Below are positions 8,216 to 19,779 of a stretch of DNA of 64,000 bases, piece by piece. Below the pieces are notes generated by a model that was not told where the DNA came from, searched no databases, and worked only from the letters and a program-made list of their open reading frames with translations. The DNA is taken from the NCBI GenBank assembly GCA_029817715.1, contig JARUPY010000290.1:1178001-1242000 (forward strand), given 5' to 3'. The translations under genes were made by a program, and so were the position numbers. This DNA is from Melastoma dodecandrum (taxonomy: Eukaryota; Streptophyta; Magnoliopsida; Myrtales; Melastomataceae). The stretch's first letter is position 1. The number at the start of each line of letters is the position of its first letter.

Positions 8216-11108
8216 TAGGGGTGGCAATTTAAAACACGGCACGACCCGATACGATTTAAATTGGGTTCGAGTTTAACTAAACCTGTCATTCATCTAAACG
8301 GGTCAATACCCAATAAGACACGACAAAATCTGTGTCCGAGTTCGGGTTTTAAAATTTGATACATTTATAAACTTATATAACCCGTATATTTTTTAATAAA
8401 ATAATAACTTTAAATTATTTTATTTTATTTTAAGCCTAGCCGGTTTCACATTAGATTGATGTAAACCCAAATAAGTAAATACATTAGGGTTTTGTTATCG
8501 TCACCCTTTCGAAACGTTTTCCTTTTGTCATCGTCTGTCGTCGTCTCGTGAAAAAATCAAAGTGTTTTTCAACATTAATTATGTAATATAATTTCATTTT
8601 TTTATTTTTGAACTTTTTTAATTGACAATAATATAATATGTTCTTTTCGTTTGTCTATTCTAAAATTTTAATTTTGCTAATGGAAGGTTTAGCCAAACCC
8701 TGAGTTTAGGGTCAGATTTGTCATAGTTTGATGAGATTGAAAAATTAGGGGTTGCAGAAGAAACGAAAATAAACATGACAAAGCACAAATCTAACCAAGG
8801 AAGTTTACTTCAGCCGTGTGGAACTTTTTTGATCGTGTTAACGTGAAGACGACTGAAGGGAAGATGATAAGCAAAGCCATTTGTAAAGCATGCAAGACAT
8901 TTATTATGTGCGATAGTAAGTGTGGCACATGTAATTTAAAGAGGCATATCAATGCATGCCCAAGAAAAGGTCGTGATGTTGGTCAAATGATCTTATCTAC
9001 TGATTTGAAACTTAAAAGCACAAAATTTGACAAGGATATATGTCGTGAGTGGATGGTTGATGTCATTGTTAAACACGACTTACCTCTTTTATTTGTGGAG
9101 TACGAATGGAGTTAGAGACTGCTGGAATATATAAATGAGAATATTGTGCATATTTTTAGAAATACTTTCAAATCTGGTTTGATGAAAATATTCAGAAGAG
9201 AAAAAGTGAAGATAAAAAATATGTTGGAAGATTCTCCGGGAAGAATATGTTTGACATCCGATTTGTGGACTTCTGTAGTTACTGATGGATATATATCTAT
9301 TATGGCACATTTTATTGATAATGATCGGATCTTAAATAAGAAAATTTTGAATTTTTCTTACATGATGCCTCCACATTCTGGTATTGCTTTAGGTGGTAAA
9401 GTAATGTCGTTGTTGAGTGATTGGGGAATAGATGCCAAGTTGTTTTATATTACGTTGGTAATGCATCTGCCAATGATGTGTTAGCAGAGCTATTGAAGAA
9501 CAGTTGAAAGCACGGGATGTGTTTATCTCTTCGGGTGATTTCTTTCATGTCCGTTGTTGTGCACACATTATCAATTTGATTGTTCAAGAAGGTTTGAAAG
9601 AGATAGATGCTGCTGGAAAAGGTTAGAGAAAGTATTAAGTATATGAAAGGATCTCTGGCTAAGAAGGTTAAATTTATTAAGTTTGTGAATCTATTTAATC
9701 TGTTTGGAAAGAGAGATTTGAGACAGGTTGTTCCAACTCGTTGGAACTCTACACATCTCATGCTTGATGGGGCAATTTATTATCGACAAGTATTTCATCA
9801 CTTAGAGTTGAGTGATGCAAATTATAAGCATTGTCCTTCGGAAGATGAATGGGAGAAGATTGAGAAATCAATAATTTTTTGAAGCTTTTTATGAGATCAC
9901 TTGCGTGTTTCTAGGACAAAATATGTTACCGCAAACTTGTACTTTCCATCTGTTCAGAGAGCATATTATAGGTTGAAGAAGAGTATGAATGAAGATGATC
10001 TTTGCTTGAAGTTATGGCGACAAGAATGTTTACTAAGTATGAAAAATATTGGTCAAAACTCAACACAATCTTGGCAATTGCTTTGGTATTAGACCCTCAA
10101 TACAAAATTCATTTTATTGAATGGAGTTGTCACAAGCTTTATGGAAGTGATTATGCGAAATTTTGAAAAATTTGAACACGATTGTTTACTCTTTTTGATG
10201 AGTATGTTATGAAGAGCGGGAATTGATCTATCAATCCAAATTTTGCTACCAATGAAACTCGGCCTAATGATTCTTGTAGAATCGAAGATGATTTTGAGGT
10301 AATATATTTTTAATAATTTTTGTAACTTTCTTATTATGATACAATCATGTGATCTTATATTGATTTTTATTTTAGGAGTTCGATTCATTTAAATGTTTGG
10401 AGTTTAACGTTGGTTACAATAAATCTGAATTGGAGAAATATTTGGATGAACCTTGAATAAATAGAAAGGTTAATTTAGACTTGTTGGCATATTGGAAAGT
10501 TAATCAATTTCGCTATCCAAACATTGCAAGAATGACTCGTTGTGTGTTAAGTGTGTCGACTTCTACTGTGGTTGAATCCGCATTTAGTATCGCAGGTCAA
10601 ATCTTACACAAATATCGGAGTTCATTAAAACCAGAAACTATTGAGGCACTTCTTTGTACAAGGGATTGGCTCTATGGAGAATGTAATTAACAATTATTTA
10701 AGTTGATTATATTTTAATTATTATAATGTAAATTTTGCTTTTTCAGGTATTTCAACAACATTTCTCGAAGATTTAACTGGTGATGTGTTTGGTCCGGACA
10801 TTGAAAACGCTAACCCGTCAAGTGTTGATTTAAGTTAAATGACTCATTTGATGATATTTGACATCTTTTTAGTATTTTTCTAATTTAGAATACATGAATT
10901 TTAAAATAAATATAATTTTTTATGTTATCTTATAGTATTTATTTAAAAATTTAATGGGTTAACACATTTATTAATTGCGTTAGTTCCCGTGTTTTATCTG
11001 ATAACACGATTAGTTAAACAGGTCGTGCCCTGTGTTTGAAGTTTCGGGACACAAACCCGCAAATGACATGACGCGTTTAAGACCCATACAATACGAATTT
11101 ACACCACT
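8216..11108 (+). mobile_element. Degenerate hAT-family DNA transposon
   Basis: The left end reads TAGGGGTGGCAA, a common plant hAT terminus. The right end (TTTACACCACT, with the following A shared) is a decayed inverted copy, about 9 of 12 positions. The flanking 8-mers ATGTACAT (8208-8215) and ATGTACGG (11109-11116) agree at 6 of 8, fitting an 8-bp hAT target duplication. Short repeats of ACCCG and ACACG near both ends are typical subterminal repeats. Inside is a broken transposase on the same strand. The element is non-functional. Confidence 0.75.
8816..10840 (+). pseudogene. hAT transposase pseudogene (BED zinc finger, RICESLEEPER/DAYSLEEPER-like)
   Basis: Five open pieces in different frames line up in transposase order. 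8816-9115 gives a BED-type zinc finger (CKACKTF, then a Cys/His pair in NLKRHINAC). 9146-9484 gives the DDE-region block with LTSDLWTS. 9607-9882 gives the VVPTRWNSTHLML block. 9901-10092 is a further middle piece. 10481-10690 gives the C-terminal hAT dimerisation domain (STSTVVESAFSIAGQIL). Stops and frameshifts separate them, so no full protein can be made. AT-rich spacers near 10300 and 10700 might once have been introns. Confidence 0.85.
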
Positions 11109-12158
11109 ATGTACGGTTAGTTTTAAAAATATTACAAAACACGGTCTGTATTTCGTAAAATATGGATTTACCGCCAAATGGACGTGTTTTAAAAATGCGC
11201 CCTCAAATTACAAGGAGGACGGGTTTACAACAAAGAGCGAGTCTTCCAAACCCGTCCCTATGGGGCTCCCAGCATCCACATGAAAACTCGTTTGGAAAAC
11301 CTGCCTTCATGTTGATCGGTGGCGGGGTTGGAAAACTCGCCTCCCGGGAACATAAAAGGGGTGGGTTTTGGAAACCCGCCCTTCAACACTTGTGGAACAA
11401 AGGGAGGGGGGATCCGGTGTTTGGCCGGGGAGGGGTTTGAAAACCCGCCCCTCAGGAACACAAAAGGAATGGGTTTCTTAAGGAAATGAACTAAGGGCGG
11501 GTTTTGAAAATTCGCCCCCTAAAATAAATAAAGAAGGACAGGTTTTTAAAACCCTCCTATTTCTTTAACAGAAAAAAATGCCTCGTTCAAATTGAAAAGA
11601 AAAGCATCATACATCAAATTGTGAAAGCCTCAAAGCAGTCAAACGCCCCCAACGTTCAACCAAAACATGTTCGAAACATCCAAAACATCTCGAAAGCTAC
11701 AACCTTCGAAACATCCAATGCGGTTAAGTCGAAGTCGATTCTTCAGCCTTTGAAACATCTAATACAACCTTCATCATGCTTATGCCTAGTTGATCTTCAG
11801 GAAATGCGACAATGGTCGATCATCTTCATTGTTAGGCTGCTCCGATGAATCCACTGGAAACAACTACGTGATTTGAGAAGGCTCTTCCCCATGAGATGGA
11901 TGTGGATACTTGTAAAATGTAGCAGCTCAAGCTTTGATTGCATTAGTTGAACTCGAATGAACATCAAAGTTGAAATTGGCATACCTGAAAATCTCTCGCC
12001 CCTTTTAGTGGAGCTACCGATGTTGAACTTGATAGAACATCAAAGGAGGGCGTACAATATTCGTCATTCAACTATGTTACTTGAGAAATGAGCATGCCTT
12101 CATGATGTTCATCTCTGTGCCCCTCTTTGTAAAATGTAGTGTCCGCATATTCATTAAT

Positions 12159-12743
12159 GGCAAAATATCAATTTATGGCCTCAAGTTTGAGCCAACTTTC
12201 TGTTTTGTCATTAACTTAGTTTGTTATATAATTTTGTCACCAACTTTTATTTTTATTTTGATTTTGACAAATCTTGAATTTTATCGTGCGTAAGCCAAAC
12301 AGACCTTAATAGACAATTTTCATTTATCGACTAAAAAGGAAAAAAAAAATAAAAAAATGGAAAATAATATTTAAATCTTATTTGCTTTTTAATTATAAAA
12401 TTTTGATGGACAAATCAAGTGAATTGGAAGCCGAAGTTAACGATAGTTGCTGATGTTGTCAAAAAATATGAAAAATCGATGAAGGTCGGATGATGTTCTA
12501 TTAGGGAGCGACTACTACGGATAAAGTGGATTATGAGACGAATGAATGATAGGTTAAAACTCCACTATTATATGACACGGGTCAGACTATATTAAGGCCT
12601 TGTTTGGCTTTCACTAGAAGTAATTCATGATTGGACAAAATCAAAATAAAAACAAAAGTTGGTGACAAAATTATATAACAAACTAAGTTAATGACAAAAC
12701 AAAAGGTTGGCTCAAAGTTGAGGCCATAAATGTATATTTTGCC
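12159..12743. repeat. 585-bp MULE-type MITE, copy 1
   Basis: The element starts GGCAAAATAT and ends ATATTTTGCC, with inverted arms of roughly 150 bases and a short non-coding centre. It is flanked on both sides by the identical 9-mer TTCATTAAT (12150-12158 and 12744-12752); a 9-bp duplication is the hallmark of Mutator-like transposition. A second copy in opposite orientation sits at 41029-41615. Arms and centre correspond along the whole length. It interrupts the older Mutator-like element. Confidence 0.85.
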
Positions 12744-12849
12744 TTCATTAATTGGCAGCTCCTCATCTTTATACCCCTCACTGGCCTCATTCTCCTCTTC
12801 GTTCATTGGTGCATTCTCCTCATCGTCTTCGTTGATATCTCTTCATTGT

Positions 12850-14169
12850 GGCAAGTCATATGCTGGCTGGTCCCTCAGGCCACCTATGCGACCATATAGG
12901 CATACCGGTGCATACTGGCTTAGCAACTCCATAGAACTCTCGGCGATAGCCAGAATTTCAGGTTCGTGTGAGTGGAGCTTAATCTTCCGCAAATTTCTCA
13001 TATATAGCACAAAGAATAACGTGAGAATCAATTTAACGTTAATCATCATTGTTCATAACATAAGGAATAAAGATTTATGACTTACCAACGTGCCTAATAT
13101 GGCACCGATGTTAGAAATGTATTTCTTGTTGTGCATCGCATACCATCTAGAGTACTTCTTGTTATGCTCCACCAAAGCAGCCCAATGAAATTCATGCGAT
13201 CATTCCACTGCTCCACGTATTCTTGATGGATTTCAGCCAATTTGTTCATGTTCTTTCCCCGCAAGTCTATCCGATGGAGATTCTTGTTGGTATCGCATGA
13301 ACCCGGTACAAGCTGGTCTTCACCAAATTGACGGATAACTCGATCTAGGTAATACCACTCCACAATGTATAAACAAATGAGTGAGACGTGAGCACGCCAA
13401 CAATCCCGTCCTCATACACAATAATTTGGAAGCATGATAATGTGTTCCTCGGGATAAGGATGTCAAACAACCTGTAAATTTTAATATTTATGTTAGAGCA
13501 TAATATTCATAATAATTCCATACTTCATCGACTTATAAATGTTACATGATCCTTGCTTTGCCTATCAAATGCCTCTCTGTATGTGGACAAAACATGAGTC
13601 ATGACAGTGTGCACATCAATTGCAACTCCCCAACGGTAGTTCAAAGGCATATCATTAACATATGGTGTCCGACGTCTAAGTGGGGAGATATGCAAAAACC
13701 TATCCCATGTCCAAATCTGTAACAAAATCAACGGTCCCTCTACCTGTGAAGACTTATGATGAGAAGCCTTACACAAACTCCTATAAAGCCAAGCCAGGCA
13801 TGCACTCCCTCAGCTGTATTGGCCCGCCCTCTCAAAGTCGGCAATAAAAGGCAACCAAAACAGATGAACTAAGTTTTCCGACTTTGGTGTGAATAGCATA
13901 CCACCAATCAGCTGTAAAATATACGCCCAAGTATTCATCAGAATCATCTCATATGTAGCATCGACGGGAATAACATGAAATCTGTAGAAATGACTGATGA
14001 AATTTGTATTGTCTACATGCATGTGTGCATAACATACCAAGGCATGCGAACAAGGAAGCTTATGAACAATCATAACATGAACGGGATGTCTGTGACATAT
14101 CTCCAACTTACTGCATTCGTTTAATCTCATAGCATAAACAATCACCTTTTCAAATTGAAAATAATCCAT
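12850..14169 (-). pseudogene. MULE transposase C-terminus (SWIM finger) joined to a plant mobile domain, broken
   Basis: Reading the minus strand from 14169, a SWIM-type zinc finger appears first (Cys/His pattern around KLPCSHALVCYAHMHVD), as at the C-terminus of plant MURA transposases. About 70 residues later comes a plant mobile domain: VHLFWLPFIADFERAGQYS, then GPLILLQIWTWDRF (13525-13776), then WYYLDRVIRQFG and LHRIDLRG (13094-13363). Frameshifts and stops break it into at least three pieces, and the N-terminal DDE part is missing. MULE and plant mobile domain fusions are known in angiosperms; this is a decayed one. The 13364-13524 gap looks like a former intron or insertion. Confidence 0.7.
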
Positions 14170-15308
14170 ATCAACATCTACCTTGATACATTTAAGTGGA
14201 CCCTATTATAACTTACCCATTCACTACTATGAATCACTTTACCGTTCCTATATAACAACGAATTCATATCCGTCATTGAAATGGATATGAAAAGTTGGGA
14301 ATTCTTACGAGATATTAAATAATCTAATACAAAATTTCGAATACCTACATAGAAACAATTAACTCATTTCGTTAATACTCAAATATCATAATTCATAATT
14401 TCATAACGATCCAACTCACAAATCGTCAACAAAACAATGATGACAACTTGACAATCAGTCAATCCTCAGTTTACACGTCCTCCAACTAAAAACCCTAATT
14501 TAAGCGAACCCTAATTTTAGCAAACCCTAATTTTCTCAAAACCCTAAACCTAACTTACGACAATTTGGGTCAGAGGATGTCGCATTGCACCAAGAAGAGG
14601 TCGGAAATGGAGGTCCGGCTTCGACGGACAACGGGGGAGCTCGAAGGTCGGAGGGGCAGGGGAGTGGGACACCAGGGTAGGGGGGACATGGGGGAGATCG
14701 GAGGGGAGGGGGACACGGGGGAGGTCGGGTTTAAGCTTTTGAATGAAGCCCGAGGACGAAGGCGGATGTATTAAGTCCATGAAAGAGCGGGTTTTCAAAA
14801 TTCACCCTTTTGTTTCATTTCCTTTATGGGCGGGTTCTCAAACCTCGCCCCCAATCAGACACTAGATCCCCTTGTTTTGCGTTGTTTCGAAAACCCGCCC
14901 CTTTTGTGTTGGAGGCCTCAAACCTCATCCCCGATTAGATACTAAATCTCCTCTTGCATTATATTTTGATTAGTATTAATGGGACATATTTTAAAAACCC
15001 ACCCACGCTCGATCAAACACTAAATCTCTCTTTACGTTATATTTTGCTTAGCATTGATGGGACGAATTTTAAAAACCCAACCGTAGGAGTTGATAGCCTG
15101 TCTCTACGTAAATGGCGAATTTTTACAATTTTTTCTAAACTAAATGTAAATTGATAGAAACCTCTTCCTCCCAAAGCCCACTAACCCCTGTCGAGAAATA
15201 TAATAGTTCTTTTACAAGTATTTGATCTTCAGGTGTGTTTGCTTTCTTCTTCCCCTCGTCTTTCTGACCCTAAAGAAGAAGAATCCAGAACCTCCCCCAC
15301 CTGCGACG

Positions 15309-17564
15309 ATGTCTTCCGACACGCCCATCCTCGTCGATCCCCCGCCTCTCGATCCTCCGTTCTTCTCGACGTCTTCCTTGAATACCGTCCCTGATCCTAA
15401 CGTCGACCTTGACCTCGACCTCGACCTCGACCTCGACTTCCTCCTCAACGATAACACTGACTTCGACTTCACCTTCGACGACCTCTATCTACCCTCGGAG
15501 ACCGAGTCTTTCCTGATCCCCAACAGCAACCCCTTGTCCTCTTCCCCCGAGGTTTGTACCCCCGTCAATTGTGCGCGGGAGGATTGCACCCCCGTCAATT
15601 GTGTGCGGGAGGATTGCGTCGTGTGTGCGGATGGGGAAGGTAAGGAGGCCCAGGGCCGTTCTCCTGAACGGGGGGTTTCTTCTGGGATGGTGTCTTCTCA
15701 GGGTTCGGGTGGGGGTGGATCCGGGTTGTCCGAAGATATGAACTCGCCTTCCCCCTGCTCCCGGAATCCGGATCGGAGTGGTATGATGAAGCGGAAGAAG
15801 GATCAGGTTGATGTGGCCGCAGGTATCCGCACGCCCAAGCTCAGGAAATCGGTGGCGAGGACAGAGGAGAATGACTGCTCCACCCGGAAGGTAGAGAAGT
15901 TGAAGGAAGACGTGGATGAGAAACGGAAGGTGAGGCTGATGAGGAACCGCGAGAGCGCGCAGCTGTCTCGGCAGAGGAAGAAGCACCACATCGAGGAGAT
16001 GGAGGAAAAGATTAGGGTCATGCAGACAACCATCACGGATTTGAATGGCAAGATCTCTTATATGATGGCGGAAAACACGAGCTTGAGGCAGCAGTTGAGT
16101 AGTGTCACAAACAGGGGCATGTGCGTGGTGCCTCCACTGATTGCCCCTTCACTTCCTGGCATGTATCCGCAGCCTGCGATGCCATATCCGTGGATGACCT
16201 GCACACCCTACATGGTTAAACCCCAGGGATCACAGGTGCCATTGGTTCCAATTCCTAGGTTGAAGCTGCAACAAGGAGTCTCATCTTCATCTGCTAAGGT
16301 TAAGAATCGGGATAGCAAGAAAGTTGAGCCTAAGAATACTCGGAAGGTCATGAGTATTAGCTTGTTGGGCGTGTTGTTCTTCATGCTAATGTTTGGAGTA
16401 CTTGTCCCGAATGTTAAGGTAAGGTATGATGGAGTTGGGGATGTAGTTGCCATGCGATCAGGGTACTATGGTGATGGGTATCATGGCAATCATTATCGTA
16501 AAGCGAGGTTATTGACTGGTAACGGGCATAGTAATATGAGTTATCATCCAACCGGGGTCAGAAGTGGATCGGATTTGGAGGAATGGCCGATGCCCTCTAG
16601 GAATGCTAGTGAGCCTCTGGTGGCTTCCTTATATGTTCCGAGGAATAATAAGCTTGTGAAAATCGAGGGGAACCTGATAATCCACTCTGTTCTGTCGAGC
16701 GAGAAGGCCATGGCATCCCTCCGGACTGAGGACGTGGTGAAGAAGAAAAATGTGGTGTCTGCCTTGGCCATTCCAGATTCTAGGATGCGAATGGCTCCCT
16801 ACCATGTGTATGGTAAGCCGATGGAATCACAAAAAGCACTCGGTTCCGTGGGGAGGGAGATGCCGAATGACCTGAAGGCCACTTCAGCAGCGGATGGTAA
16901 GCTGCAGCAGTGGTTCCGGGAAGGCCTTGCAGGTATCAAAATGCTGTTTTCTAAGTTAGGGATTCTTGGTTTGCATGGTTAGGTGAGATGCAGAGTGATT
17001 CTAGTGCTTATTTTGAGATTCAAGTGCAAGACAGATGCGTCTGTGGATCGATGCAATACCTTTTGGTTAGTGTCAAACCGGATGACATGGTCCGTCCTCA
17101 TTTGGGTTCTCGCAGGTCCATTATTGAGCTCTGGCATGTGCACGGAGGTATTCCAGTTCAATGTTTCGCCCGCTTCATCTGGGTCCATTGTTCCCATGCC
17201 TCCCAACAGTAGCATTACTTCAGTAGAGCGCCGCAACGCCACAAGTGAACACACGGAGAAGAACAGGAGGATTCTCAGCCGGCTTCCCCGCCGAATCGCC
17301 TCATCAGGTACCAACATCACCAAAAGAGGGGGCGTGAAGGACGAGGACCTCCCGACGAACAAGACCATCTCGTCCTCCTTGGTGGTCTCAGTACTAGTTG
17401 ATCCTAGGGAAGCAGGTGACGGGGAGATGGACATGGACGGGATAATCCGACCCAAGTCAATCTCCCGGATATTTGTGGTGGTGCTCATGGACAGCATTAA
17501 GTATGTGACGTACTCCTGTGTGCTCCCTCGATCTAACCCGGGGACGCACTTCGTGACCACCTGA
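15309..17564 (+). CDS. Membrane-tethered bZIP transcription factor, bZIP17/bZIP28 type
   Basis: Two exons, 15309-16932 and 17116-17564 (GT..AG intron of 183 bases, phase 1), encode about 690 residues, the usual size for this family. The N-terminus is acidic, with an Asp-Leu repeat near residues 35-46, fitting an activation domain. The basic region (about 205-228, RLMRNRESAQLSRQRKKHH) runs into a leucine zipper to about 265. One transmembrane helix lies near 348-370. The C-terminal part is lumenal, with several N-glycosylation sequons and a site-1-protease-type RRIL at 592-595, then the family block GMCTEVFQF. In this family the protein sits in the ER membrane, moves to the Golgi under stress, is cut by S1P and S2P, and the N-terminal part activates chaperone genes. 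ATG 15309 is chosen because it begins the conserved MSSDTP start; an upstream in-frame TTG at 15222 is not used. The frame runs on into the intron to a stop at 16982, which would remove most of the lumenal part if unspliced. Confidence 0.92.
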
Positions 17565-18732
17565 GGGTCCACAGCGCTGCGGGTTTTGTACGTTATATTA
17601 ACAAGAGGCCGTCGATCGATCATTTCTTTGTCGGGATTAACGTTGTATAGATAAATTATACTGTCCGGGTCTCAGATTAGGAATTTGATTACGAGTTTGG
17701 AGTTTTAAATATCAATTTTTATTTTAAATATTGATTTTAACTAATATCGATATTTAATATTATCTAAAAAAGAATAAAGCCTGATAATCTGCAAATGTTT
17801 GCATAAATTAAAACCCAGCGAACCGACATGATTTATTTACAAGCATACAAATCATCATACCTGGGAGATTGCAAGAACATTGAATGCCGTGTTTGAGTCT
17901 TCACTTTGTCGATTGAGAGTGACCCGTCGTTGACGACGAGGCTGGGCGGGCAGGCGGTCAGCGTGAGAGGGGTTTGATGATGGCTATCTTGTCGCATCGC
18001 AACCCTAAAAGCATTTGCTATCCCGGTGTTCTTACCGAGGTAACTGACCTGTTCCTCCACTTCCTTTTTGAAGGGGAGCGGTCGTCTCGTGGGTTAGACT
18101 GCTTTCTCTCGTGTGGAATCGCCCAAAAGTACGTCCTTTTGGGGATCGTAAGTCGGGTTGGGTTGCTGGGTGATGAGTTGCTTGGCGACAGTTGGTTTTG
18201 GAGGATATCCTCTCTGCATTCGTATGCCCGCTTGGAAATTAGCCCCACCCAGGTTGATAACTTGCCACTTCAGTGAGCAGGTAGATTGTGCCGCTGGTTC
18301 CCGCAGCTTTTCTGCCGGTTTTTACTGAGAGGAGTTTGTAGTTTTAGATGAACCCCTGTTTGAAGTGGAGATTCCCTAGACCCACTAAATGCTCTGATAT
18401 AAGATGTCCGATTGCAAGGCTTCCTAGATGTAGTTGATCGCCTCGTCTAGATTGGTGGAGTGTAGTCTTTTGTCAATTGATTTTGCCATATTTCCTTGTC
18501 TTTTTTTCGCGTGTTTAAGGTAAAAAGCATGCCGCTTATCTAGCAGAACCTTACCTTGAATTTATGTTTCACTGCCTTGTAATTTGGTAGAATATTACCA
18601 TAGGAAGTGTTTCCCCGATTCTCTTCTAATCTCTGAGTTTGATCCATGTAATGTAGGATGTAAGCATGCAATATCTATGAGATATCGTTGAAAGCGTGAT
18701 CAGCGCTTTGCATTTCAGATCGACTTTTAGCT
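17565..18732. other. Intergenic region between the bZIP gene and the SEC15-like gene
   Basis: After the bZIP stop there is an AT-rich stretch (17640-17830), then about 900 bases of more balanced composition that may hold the promoter and 5' leader of the SEC15-like gene. Short open frames on both strands (for example 17833-18060 minus, 17974-18276 plus) match nothing I know. No RNA gene seen. Confidence 0.4.
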
Positions 18733-19779
18733 ATGAAAGCCAAAAGGAGGACCATTTCTGATAACTGGGACACAGGAGAAGACCTTGTTCTTGCAACCTC
18801 TATTAGTAATGGCGAGGACTTGGCCCCCATTGTCCGGGTCGCATTTGAAATGGGGCGGCCTGAAGGTCTGCTTCAGCAGCTTAAGACTGTAATGAAGAAG
18901 AAGGAAGTAGAAATCGAGGAGCTCTGTAAGACGCACTATGAGGAGTTTATTCAGGCTGTCGATGAGCTTCGTGGCGTGCTGGTTGATGCGGAAGAGCTGA
19001 AGAGTGAGCTATATAGTGACAATTTTAAGCTACAGGAGGTGGGAACAGCACTTCTGGGGAAAGTGGAGGAACTCCTTGAGCTTTACTCAGTTAAAAAGAA
19101 TGTTATAGAAGCCATAAAGATGGGTAGAAGCTGCTTGCAAGTGTTGGACCTCTGTGCAAAGTTCAATGGTCACATCACAGATGGCCAGTTTTATCCTGCC
19201 TTAAAAACTGTTGACCAGATCGAGAAAAACTTCTTACAGACCATACCTGTTAAGAATCTGAGAGTTGCCATCGAGAAGAGAATTCCAGTTATTAAGTCAC
19301 ATATTGAGAAGAGAGTGAACGGTCAGGTCAATGAATGGTTGGCTGAAATCCGAAGCTCTGCGAAGACCATCGGCCAGACAGCGATAGGGCTTGTTGCATC
19401 AGCTCGACAAAGGTTCAATGTCAATGTCGTCAAGGGTTTTGATAATGATCTTAGGATGTTGGAATCCTTTGTGGATGAAAGATTTCATGCCACAGGCTTA
19501 AGTGAGATTTACAAGGAAGGTAGTTTCAAAGGGTGCTTGTTGGAGGCAAGGCAGCTGATAAACCTTCTATTGAGCAACCAGCCGGAGAATTTCATGAATC
19601 CTGTCATCAGAGAAAGAAACTACAACGTGTTGGACTATAAGAAGGTGGCAACAATATGCAATAAGTTCAAAGACGCCCCCGATGGCATCTTCGGGAGCCT
19701 CTCGAATAGAAGCACGAAGCAGAACACTCGCAAGAAATCCATGGATGTACTGAAGAAGAGGCATAAGGACTTTAACTGA
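18733..19779 (+). CDS. SEC15-like exocyst subunit with a large internal deletion
   Basis: A single ATG-started frame of 348 residues. Residues 1-227 match the N-terminal half of plant SEC15A/B (NWDTGEDLVLAT, CKTHYEEFIQAVDELRG, IKSHIEKRVN, IGQTAIGLVASARQR). Residues 228-348 match the C-terminal end (LSEIYKEGSFKGCLLEARQL, NFMNPVIRERNYN, CNKFKDAPDGIFGS). The join is at about base 19413. Full SEC15 proteins have close to 790 residues, so roughly 430-440 central residues are absent, in frame, with no intron border at the join. SEC15 links Rab-bearing secretory vesicles to the exocyst at the plasma membrane; the lost part includes most of the helical middle and much of the C-terminal Rab-binding region, so normal function is doubtful. 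Kept as CDS because the frame is clean; it may be a young pseudogene. Confidence 0.85.
   Translation: MKAKRRTISDNWDTGEDLVLATSISNGEDLAPIVRVAFEMGRPEGLLQQLKTVMKKKEVEIEELCKTHYEEFIQAVDELRGVLVDAEELKSELYSDNFKLQEVGTALLGKVEELLELYSVKKNVIEAIKMGRSCLQVLDLCAKFNGHITDGQFYPALKTVDQIEKNFLQTIPVKNLRVAIEKRIPVIKSHIEKRVNGQVNEWLAEIRSSAKTIGQTAIGLVASARQRFNVNVVKGFDNDLRMLESFVDERFHATGLSEIYKEGSFKGCLLEARQLINLLLSNQPENFMNPVIRERNYNVLDYKKVATICNKFKDAPDGIFGSLSNRSTKQNTRKKSMDVLKKRHKDFN

Larger units (their letters stand above)
11117..15145. mobile_element. Degenerate Mutator-like element with long terminal inverted repeats
   Basis: Bases about 11180-11580 and 14780-15110 hold inverted copies of a G/C-rich repeat built from words such as GGCGGGTTTTGAAAACCCGCC split by GGAAATGAA and GATC-containing spacers. 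They bracket a minus-strand MULE transposase/plant mobile domain remnant. Exact ends and the expected 9-bp target duplication could not be fixed, so the outer coordinates are approximate. Bases 11600-12150 and 14170-14570 show no further domain. The right end lies less than 200 bases upstream of the bZIP start codon. Confidence 0.55.

Noticed and set aside
15489..15989. A 166-residue minus-strand open frame
   Set aside because: Antisense to the G/C-rich bZIP exon; composition is driven by the codon bias of the real gene.
16979..17623. A 214-residue minus-strand open frame after the first bZIP exon
   Set aside because: It is antisense to bZIP exon 2, which shows the family block GMCTEVFQF and the RRIL site on the plus strand.
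17833..18276. Open frames on both strands upstream of the SEC15-like gene
   Set aside because: Neither resembles a known protein, and both overlap each other; probably leader or promoter DNA.
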